Of a stretch of DNA of 64,000 nt, positions 54,264 through 61,700 are shown piece after piece (within the stretch, counting starts at the first letter, position 1; each line of letters opens with the position of its first letter). The notes below the pieces were generated by a model. That model ran no database searches. It saw only the letters and a program-made list of their open reading frames with translations, and was not told where the DNA came from. Both the position numbers and the translations under genes were made by a program. The stretch spans positions 3,286,001-3,350,000 of the forward strand of contig NZ_CP130832.1 of NCBI RefSeq assembly GCF_030549615.1. The letters run 5' to 3'. This DNA is from Stenotrophomonas sp. 610A2 (lineage in GTDB: Bacteria > Pseudomonadota > Gammaproteobacteria > Xanthomonadales > Xanthomonadaceae).

Positions 54264-55073
54264 TCAAAGCCCTGCCACCCACTCCTGCCATGGCAGCGAG
54301 GCGTCACCCAAGGCAACAAAGTCGCCGTTGAGCAGACGTGGACGCTGGTTATAGGCGAACGGCACACCGTCATCGGCGGCCAATACCACTCCGCCGGCCG
54401 CTTCCAGCACGCACTGGCCTGCAGCGGTATCCCACTCGCTGGTCGGCCCCAGCCGTGGGTACACGTCGAGTGTGCCCTCGGCGATGCGGCAGAACTTCAG
54501 CGAGGAACCCTGCGCGACCAGCTCGATCTCACCCATCCGCGCCAACAAGGTCGCAGTGCGCGCACTGGCATGTGAGCGGCTGGCGGCCACCCGCAGCGGC
54601 GATGCCGGTGGCACACGGGTGGTGATCGCGTCCTGCTGTTCGCCACTGCGGCGCCAGGCCTGGCTACCGCGCTGCGCATGCCAGATGACCTCGGTCACCG
54701 GCGCCTGCACCACGCCAAACACCGACACACCACGCTCGATCAGTGCGATGTTGACGCTGAATTCGCCATTGCGCTTGATGAACTCGCGGGTGCCGTCCAG
54801 CGGATCCACCAGCCAGTAGCGCCGCCACTGGCGGCGCGTCTCCCACGGCAGCTGCGCCGATTCTTCGGACAACACCGGGATGTCCGGGGTCAGTTGCGAC
54901 AGACCGTCCACGATCAACCGGTGCGCGGCCAGATCAGCTGTGGTGACCGGGCTGTCATCAGCCTTCTGTTCGATATCGAAGCCGCTGGCGTAGACCTGCA
55001 TGATCGCCGCGCCTGCGCGCTGGGCTATATCCAGCACGCCTTCGCGCAGGGCATCATCGACTACCGCGCTCAT
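54264..55073 (-). CDS. cysQ: 3'(2'),5'-bisphosphate nucleotidase CysQ
   Basis: 269 residues from ATG 55073. It belongs to the inositol-monophosphatase fold: ADDSPVTTADLAAHRLIVDG, VLSEESAQLPWETR, WLVDPLDGTREFIKRNGEFS and SEWDTAAGQCVLEAAGGVV hold the Mg ligands. CysQ removes 3'-phosphate from PAP/PAPS, recycling the by-product of sulfate assimilation. It overlaps nudE by 4 bp and lies 79 bp upstream of mazG. Confidence 0.95.
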   Translation of the reverse strand: MSAVVDDALREGVLDIAQRAGAAIMQVYASGFDIEQKADDSPVTTADLAAHRLIVDGLSQLTPDIPVLSEESAQLPWETRRQWRRYWLVDPLDGTREFIKRNGEFSVNIALIERGVSVFGVVQAPVTEVIWHAQRGSQAWRRSGEQQDAITTRVPPASPLRVAASRSHASARTATLLARMGEIELVAQGSSLKFCRIAEGTLDVYPRLGPTSEWDTAAGQCVLEAAGGVVLAADDGVPFAYNQRPRLLNGDFVALGDASLPWQEWVAGL

Positions 55074-55618
55074 GCACCACCCCGCAGCCACTCACGGGTA
55101 ATGAACAGGGCCGCCAGCGAGCGTCCTTCGGAGAAGTCCTCGCGCAGCATCAGCTGGTCCAGTTCGGCCAGCTTCCACGGCACCACTTCCAGTTCTTCGG
55201 GCTCATCGCCAGGCAGACGCTTCGGATACAGGTCGCGCGCCAGCACCAGCGTGGATTGGTGACTCATATAAGTAGGTGCCAGGGTCAGGCTGCGCAGCGC
55301 ATCCAGCCTGCGCGCACCGTAACCGGCCTCCTCCTTGAGCTCGCGGTCGGCCGCTTCGATCGGCGTCTCGCCTTCATCGATGCGGCCCTTGACCAGACCC
55401 AGCTCGTAGCGGTGCAGGCCAGCAGCGTATTCACGCACCAGCAACACGGTCTCATCGTCGAGCATCGGCACCACCACCACCGCGCCGTGACCACCGCTGA
55501 CCAGTCGCTGGAAATGGCGGCGCTCGCCGTTGGAGAACTCCAGATCCAACTGTTGCTGGCGGAACGGCCCGATGTGTTCTTCGACCACGTTGTGGATCTG
55601 TGGCAGGCGGCGACTCAT
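55070..55618 (-). CDS. nudE: ADP compounds hydrolase NudE (Nudix)
   Basis: 182 residues from ATG 55618. The Nudix box is intact: G-x5-E-x7-R-E-L-x-E-E-x-G-Y, seen as GRIDEGETP followed by AADRELKEEAGYG. ETVLLVREYAAGLHRYELGL and LAPTYMSHQSTLVLARDLYP are typical of the NudE subgroup that cleaves ADP-ribose, Ap3A and NADH to AMP. First gene of the nudE-cysQ-mazG-ynfA run and divergent from rsmE. Confidence 0.93.
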   Translation of the reverse strand: MSRRLPQIHNVVEEHIGPFRQQQLDLEFSNGERRHFQRLVSGGHGAVVVVPMLDDETVLLVREYAAGLHRYELGLVKGRIDEGETPIEAADRELKEEAGYGARRLDALRSLTLAPTYMSHQSTLVLARDLYPKRLPGDEPEELEVVPWKLAELDQLMLREDFSEGRSLAALFITREWLRGGA

Positions 55619-55742
55619 GCGTCGCTCCGGGCAAAACGACGGTAGATCGATAGAATGCGCATTGGCAGATACGTTTTCATGACGTTGAAATGCTAGCAGA
55701 CCCAGCCGCTCCCCACGTGGCACCGCCTTTGCGAGAACTCCC

Positions 55743-56477
55743 ATGCGCCTTACCCGTAGCCCGATTGAACTGCCACTTGCCGTCGGCCAGACCCTGTCCC
55801 TGCCCGAGGATGTGGCCAATCACCTGGTTCGGGTGATGCGCCTGCGCGAGGGCGAAGGCTGCGTGTTGTTCAATGGTGATGGGCATGACTACGCGGCCAC
55901 CCTCAGCGCGATCAGCAAGCGCGAGGTACAGGTGCACATCGACAGTGCCCAGGCCGTCGACAACGAATCGCCGCTGGCGATCACCTTGCTGCAGGGTATT
56001 GCGCGCGGCGAGAAGATGGACCTGATCCTGCAGAAGGCCACCGAGCTTGGGGTCAGCAGCATCATTCCGGTCAATGCCGAGCGTACCGAGGTCAAGCTGG
56101 ATGCCGCTCGGGCCGAAAAGCGCATCGCCCATTGGCGCAATGTGGTTGGTTCGGCCTGTGGTCAATCCGGGCGTGCGCGGATTCCGTCCATCGGCAGCCC
56201 GCAGGCCTTGGCGGCGGCAGCGACGGCACTGCCCGTACAGACACTGCGACTGACCCTGGATCCATTGGGTGAGCACCGCCTGGCTTCACTGCCGTCGGCG
56301 CCAGCCAACGGCGTGGTGATCGCAATTGGCCCGGAAGGCGGCTGGTCGCCGCGTGATCGCCAGCAACTGAGCGAGGCGGGCTTCCAGGGCCTGCAGCTGG
56401 GCCCGCGCATCCTGCGCACCGAGACCGCCGGCCTGGCCGCGATCGCGGCCCTGCAGGCGCGGCTGGGCGACCTGTAG
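55743..56477 (+). CDS. rsmE: 16S rRNA (uracil-1498-N3)-methyltransferase
   Basis: 244 residues. A SPOUT-fold enzyme that methylates U1498 in the ribosomal decoding region. N-terminal PUA-like part with LPEDVANHLVRVMRLREGEG; C-terminal knot with GEKMDLILQKATELGVSSII, HWRNVVGSACGQSGR, AIGPEGGWSPRDRQQLSEAG and LQLGPRILRTETAGLAAIAA. The last codons are GAC CTG TAG: the stop TAG is part of the GTAG head of a REP element (56474-56495), so the repeat joins the coding sequence exactly. A TAGAAT between nudE and rsmE near 55651 may be a -10. Confidence 0.96.
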   Translation: MRLTRSPIELPLAVGQTLSLPEDVANHLVRVMRLREGEGCVLFNGDGHDYAATLSAISKREVQVHIDSAQAVDNESPLAITLLQGIARGEKMDLILQKATELGVSSIIPVNAERTEVKLDAARAEKRIAHWRNVVGSACGQSGRARIPSIGSPQALAAAATALPVQTLRLTLDPLGEHRLASLPSAPANGVVIAIGPEGGWSPRDRQQLSEAGFQGLQLGPRILRTETAGLAAIAALQARLGDL

Positions 56478-56869
56478 CGCCGAGCCATGCTCGGCTGGGG
56501 CGTTGCCGCTGCCCCCACCGTGTAGGAGCGGCGTAAGCCGCGAAGCCGACAACGCTGGAATCAGCAACCGGTCTGCAATCTGATGCCGTGCGGGCTTCGC
56601 GGCTTACGCCGCTCACACAACCTTCTGGTCCTCGGGAAAGCCTCTGCCGAGCATGGCTCGGCACTACAGTTATGTCTGACCCTGCGCCATGTTCGGCTGG
56701 GTCGTTACCGCTGCCCCCACCGTGTAGGAGCGGTGTCAGCCGCGAGGCCGACAACGCTGGAATCAGCAACTGGTCTGCAATCTGATGGAGTGCGAGTTTC
56801 GCGGTTCACGCCGCTCCCACAACCTTCATCTCCTCGGGAAAGCCGCTGCCGAGCATGGCTCGGCACTAC
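56474..56869. repeat. Two tandem copies of a nested REP composite, 202-bp period
   Basis: This gene-free stretch is filled by a unit repeated with a 202-bp offset (56474-56667 and 56676-56869). Each unit is bounded by inverted SMAG-type elements (56474-56495 +, 56646-56667 -, and in unit 2 a decayed one near 56676 and 56848-56869 -). Inside is an inverted pair of a second palindromic element, GTAGGAGCGGCGTAAGCCGC and its complement (56522 on, 56595-56617, 56724 on, 56796 on). Inner linkers such as GACAACGCTGGAATCAGCAA are shared. The first GTAG supplies the rsmE stop codon. Confidence 0.9.
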
Positions 56870-56878
56870 CGATGCCTG

Positions 56879-57355
56879 TCAGGCTACGGCTTCTGCCAGG
56901 GCGAGGATGACCGCGCTTTCGACTGCATCAAGGTCCGGCAGCAGCGCGCTTTGTTCGCCGAGCAGGACGCGCATGTGCACGCCTACCGGCAGGCTTTCTT
57001 CCGATGCGTCGGCCAGCAGGCCGTCACGCGGAACCGCGATCAGCTGCGGGAAGGACTGGGTCAGCAAGGCGAAATACGGCAGGTCCGGGTTGCCACCCAA
57101 GGCCTTGAGTACAACCACCTTGTTGTTGCTGGTGACCATTTCATTGCCATGGCCGCTGAGTCCGGCGTAGGACAGCAGCGGCACGCTCCAGCCATGCCAC
57201 GCGATCTGCCCGACCAGCCACGCTGGTGCATTGGCAATCGGCTCGACCGCCACGCGCGACATCATTTCCGCCACCGTCGCGTTGGGCAGCAATACGCGCT
57301 CGGTACCGGCCTGTATCAGTACCCCACGGACTTCATCGTTGTTTGCGTAGCTCAT
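56879..57355 (-). CDS. CheW-like chemotaxis adaptor
   Basis: 158 residues from ATG 57355. A single CheW-like domain: GVLIQAGTERVLLPNATVAE, WLVGQIAWHGWSVPLLSYAG, KVVVLKALGG and FPQLIAVPRDGLL. It would couple receptors to the CheA-type kinase encoded two genes upstream. The GHGNEM segment is shorter than in canonical CheW, so it may be a ChpC-type adaptor of a pilus chemosensory system. It is the last gene of the strand run; REPs follow 10 bp after the stop. Confidence 0.85.
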   Translation of the reverse strand: MSYANNDEVRGVLIQAGTERVLLPNATVAEMMSRVAVEPIANAPAWLVGQIAWHGWSVPLLSYAGLSGHGNEMVTSNNKVVVLKALGGNPDLPYFALLTQSFPQLIAVPRDGLLADASEESLPVGVHMRVLLGEQSALLPDLDAVESAVILALAEAVA

Positions 57356-57380
57356 CGTCAGTTCCTGGGTCGCGCTGCGG

Positions 57381-58721
57381 TCACGCCGCGCAATGCACAG
57401 CCAATTCGGCGGCGAGGTATTCCGGATCACCGGCGCTCATGCCAGCGACAGCCAACTGGCTGGCAGCAGCCGGGTCATAGCAACCCTCGCCGATCTGCCC
57501 TGCCACCCAGCCACCCTTCCCGGCAAATTCCAACACCGGGGCGACCATCGCCACGTCGGCGCCACTGAGCATCAGCACCGCGCTGCGGTCCGGTTGCAGC
57601 GCGCCGAGCAGGTCGTTGGCTTCCGCGCAGAAGCGCAGGCCCTCGGCGCTGGACTCCACACCGATCACGTCGGGAAGAATATAGACGTCGCCCGGGACCA
57701 GGTTCTGGCCCGGATCGGCCAAGGTCACCGGCAACGGCGTCGCCCGTGCCATCTGCTTGACCAGGTTGGCGTAACGACCACCGTCCAGGCGCAGCTGCAC
57801 CAGCACCGGCCGCGCGAAGTCTTCCGGCAGGCCGGCCAACACGCGTCGCACTGCGTCCGGGCCGCCAATACCAGCGATCAGCAGCACCGCACCGTTGCCC
57901 TCGGCAGCACCTGCATCAATCTCAACCAACGACAGCTCGCTGTTGAGCAGGCTGGCCAAGGCCGGCGGCGGTTCGGGTGCAGCAGTAGTAGCCGGTGCCG
58001 TTTCATAGCCATCGTCTTCCAGCAGCGACCAGCTGCTGAAATCGCCAATCGGCGCTTTCTTTGCTTCTGCTTCAACCGGCGCAACAAGCGGTTCCGGCGG
58101 CAGCGGTGGCGGCAGGCTCGGTGACGGAGCTTGCGGCGCCTGCGCGCTACCGGCGATCAGTTCCTCGAAGGACAACACTTCCGGGCGCGGTTCAAGCGCG
58201 CGGGCCGGAGCGATGTAGATTTCGTCGGCAGGCAGGTCATAGGCCTGCACCTGCGCCTCGTCCAGGTGGAACTGCAGCGGCGCGTCCACGTGACCATCGG
58301 CCGGGCGCGGCGGCAGGCCAGGTTCCAGGGTGATGGCCGGCTCGGCGTCTTCGTTCTCCAGCCCCGGCGGCAGCACGTTGCCGTGTCCCTGCAGCTTGGC
58401 GGCCAGATGGCGGATCCAGCGCTGTGCTTCCCAGCCTTCGCGGCGTGCAGCCAGCTCGGCTTCCTCGAACAACAAGGAAAGCTCTGGCGTCTCCAGCACC
58501 GATTCCAGCCGCTCCAGCGCGTCCTCGACCGCCGGCTCCAAGGCCACCAGCACCACCTGCGGCGCAGCGGAGGTGAGCGCTGCCGGCTCCAGCTGGTTGG
58601 GATCTTCTTCCAGCACGATGCGGCCGCCAGCGGCGACCAGCGCCTCGCGCAGGCGTTCACGGGCGGCGCCGGCACGGGCCAGCAGTGCAACCGGCTTGGC
58701 AGTGTCGTCAGTCGCGTGCAC
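57381..58721 (-). CDS. CheB-like (ChpB type) protein with degenerate active site
   Basis: 446 residues from GTG 58721, which overlaps the kinase gene's stop by 14 bp. The N terminus (VALLARAGAARERLREALVA, VVLVALEPAVEDALERLE) has the shape of a receiver-like fold without phosphoacceptor motifs. A Pro/Glu-rich linker (about residues 125-275) follows, then a CheB methylesterase-like domain (VLLIAGIGGPDAVRRVLAGL, NLVPGDVYILPDVIGVE, VLMLSGADVAMVAPVLEFAG). Where CheB has GASTGG with the catalytic Ser this protein has AGIGG, and where CheB has QHMP it has QLRL, so Ser and His appear lost. It may be a structural or regulatory relic of the Chp cluster. Confidence 0.75.
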   Translation of the reverse strand: MHATDDTAKPVALLARAGAARERLREALVAAGGRIVLEEDPNQLEPAALTSAAPQVVLVALEPAVEDALERLESVLETPELSLLFEEAELAARREGWEAQRWIRHLAAKLQGHGNVLPPGLENEDAEPAITLEPGLPPRPADGHVDAPLQFHLDEAQVQAYDLPADEIYIAPARALEPRPEVLSFEELIAGSAQAPQAPSPSLPPPLPPEPLVAPVEAEAKKAPIGDFSSWSLLEDDGYETAPATTAAPEPPPALASLLNSELSLVEIDAGAAEGNGAVLLIAGIGGPDAVRRVLAGLPEDFARPVLVQLRLDGGRYANLVKQMARATPLPVTLADPGQNLVPGDVYILPDVIGVESSAEGLRFCAEANDLLGALQPDRSAVLMLSGADVAMVAPVLEFAGKGGWVAGQIGEGCYDPAAASQLAVAGMSAGDPEYLAAELAVHCAA

Positions 58722-61700
58722 GGGCGATCCCCAGCAGGTCATAGACATTGCGCATCAAATCCAGCTCCTGGTACGGCTTGCCGAGGTAGCGCTGCACGCC
58801 GATCTCGAATGCGCGCTGGCGATGCTTGTCGCCACTGCGCGAGGTGATCATCACGATCGGGATGTTCTTGTAGCGCGGATCGGCACGCATGGCGGTGGCC
58901 AGCTCGTAGCCGTCCATTCGCGGCATCTCGATATCCAGCAGCATCAGGTCCGGGATACGCTCTTCCAGCTGCTCCAGCGCTTCCACGCCGTCGCGGGCCA
59001 CGGCCACATCCAGGTTGTGACGCTCCAGCACACGGCCGGTGACCTTGCGCATGGTCAGCGAATCGTCGACCACCATCACCAGCGGCACGTGGCGCTGGCT
59101 GCTGGCTTCGATCACTTCAACCGTCTGCTGCGGCTGGGTGAGATGACGACGCACCAGCGGTGCCACGTCCAGGATCACCACCACATTGCCTTCGCCGGTG
59201 ATCGTTGCACCGTAGATACCCGGCACCGAGGCGATCTGCAGGCCCACCGGCTTGACCACGACTTCGCGGTTACCCAGCACCTGGTCGATCGCCACCGCCG
59301 CACGCAGGTCGCCGGAGCGCACCAGCAGCAGCGGAATCTCGGTCTGTCCTTCGGCCTTGGCGGCAACCTGACCCACCAGGGTGCCGAGGTTGTACAGGCT
59401 GAATTCTTCGCCGCTGTAGTGGTAAGCGCCCTCGCCCGACTCGAAACGCTCGCGCGAGATCCGGCCGATACCGCTGACCGATGCCACCGGCACCGCGTAG
59501 GTGGTTTCGCCGATACGGACGAACACCGCCTGGGTGACCGCCAAGGTCTGCGGCAGGCGCAGGGTGAAGGTCGCGCCCTGGCCACGCACCGAGTGGATGT
59601 CCACCGAGCCGCCAAGCTGGCGCACTTCGTTGCGCACCACGTCCATGCCCACACCGCGGCCAGCCAGCTGGCTGACCTGTTCGCTGGTGCTGAAACCGGA
59701 GGCAAAGATCATCTGGTCCAGCTGGGTGTCGTCGATCTGCTCGTCGCTGCCCAACAGGCCACGCTGCTCGGCGCGGCGACGGATCGCCTCGCGGTCCAGG
59801 CCAGCACCGTCATCGCCGACTTCCAGCACGATTTCCGAACCTTCGCGGCGCAGACGCAGGGCGATTTCGCCTTCTTCCGGCTTGCCCGCGGCAGTACGTG
59901 CGGCCGGCTGCTCCAGACCATGGGCAACCGAGTTGCGCAGCATGTGTTCGAGCGGCGCGACCATGCGATCGAGCACGTTGCGATCGAGTTCGCCGTGGGT
60001 GCCTTCCAGCTTCAGGTGTACCTGCTTGTCGGTTTCCTGCGCGGCCTGACGCACCACACGGCGCAGGCGCGGCACCAGGCCGTCGAACGGCACCATGCGC
60101 GCGCGCATCAGGCCGTCCTGCAGCTCCGAGCTCACACGCGACTGCTGCTGCAGCAAGGTGTCGTAGTTGCGCGACAGATCGTCCAGCACGCCTTGCAGAC
60201 CGCCCAAGTCGGCTGCCGATTCGTTCAGCGCACGGCTGAGCTGCTGCAGGGTGGAGAAACGGTCCAGCTCCAGCGGATCGAAGGTCTGGTCGGCCTGCTC
60301 ATGCTCGCGGCGGTAACGCGCCACGATCTGTGCTTCGGTTTCCAGATCCAGACGACGCAGCTGGTCACGCAGACGTGCGTTGGTGCGGTCCAACTCGGCC
60401 ATGGCGCCACGGAAGGCACCCAACTGCTGCTCCAGGCGCGAGCGGTAGATCGCCACTTCACCGGCGTGGTTGACCAGGCTGTCGAGCAGGTCGGCGCGTA
60501 CACGCACCTGTTCCTGTCCACGCGGCGCGCCTTCCTCTTCGGCACCGGCCTGTTCTTCGCGCAGCGGCGCCGACAAGGGCTCGGCCTGGGCCAGCGGTCG
60601 CGGCAGCACCGCTTCCACCGCCGCAGCTGCGACCGGGCTTGCGGCTGCAACAGCGGCAGCTTCGACTGGAGCCTGCGCAGCTTCCGCACGACCATCGGTA
60701 CGGGCTTCGAAGGTTTCGATCAGATCCGTCGGCATCAGCACCGCACGGTGCTCGCCGGTACGGGTCAACAGCTGGTGCAGGCGATCGAAACCGCGCTCCA
60801 GCAGCTGCACGTCGGCACGGGTGATCTCGGTGCGGTTGGCGGCGACGGCTTCCAGCAACGATTCGATGCTGTGGCCCAGATCGCCGATGGCATTGATGCC
60901 GGCCATGCGTGCACCACCCTTGAGGGTGTGCAGGTCACGCTGCAGACCCGCCAGGGCTTCGCGGTCTTCCGGCGCCGCGCGCATGTCATTGATCAGGCCA
61001 TCGCAATGGTCGAGCAGATCCTTGCCTTCCTCGACAAAGATATCGACCAGTTCGCGGTCCAGATCGGCGAAGTTCAGTGGGCCCGCGTCCAACTCGCTTG
61101 CTACCGGCGCAGCCACAGCAACCGCTTCCTGTTCCGGCAAGGCAGCGGTCAACGGCGCCAACGCAGCCTTGGCTTCGACGGCGGGTTCGATGACCGCCGG
61201 CTCGGTGGATGCTTCCACCTCTGCCGGTTCAATCGTTGCCGCTTCGTCGAGCTGTGCGGCTTCTTCGAGCTGCGCAGCTTCTTCCAGCGCAATGGCGTCC
61301 TCGAGTTCTGCGGTTTCGTCGAACTCAAGCACTTCGTCGGGCTGTACGGCTTCTTCAAGCGAAGCCTGCTCTTCAATCAATTCGACAGCTTCGGTGTCTG
61401 CAGAAGTATCTACCGCGTCGGCGATCTCCAGCTCCGCGACCGGCGCGTCCGCAATCGCGGCGACATCGTCAGCCTGCGCGGTTTCAACCGGCGCCTGCTC
61501 GGCAGCGTCTTCGATGCCAACATCGGTCTGTTCGCCGACCTGTTCTGCGTCCGCAATGGCCGGGGCATCTTCTTCGCCCTGCTCGTCCGAGCCTGATGCT
61601 TCAGCTTCAGCCTGTGCATCGAACGAGCTCGCGTGGGCAGCACCAACAACCGCCGCACCTGCACCGGTCGCGATGGCCAAGGCGCGCGCAATCACGCTGT

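Noticed and set aside
58330..61596. 1088-codon open frame antisense to the CheA-type kinase
   Set aside because: It spans the kinase and CheB-like genes in antisense, is rich in Arg/Gln/His and low-complexity Ser/Ala, and shows no domain.
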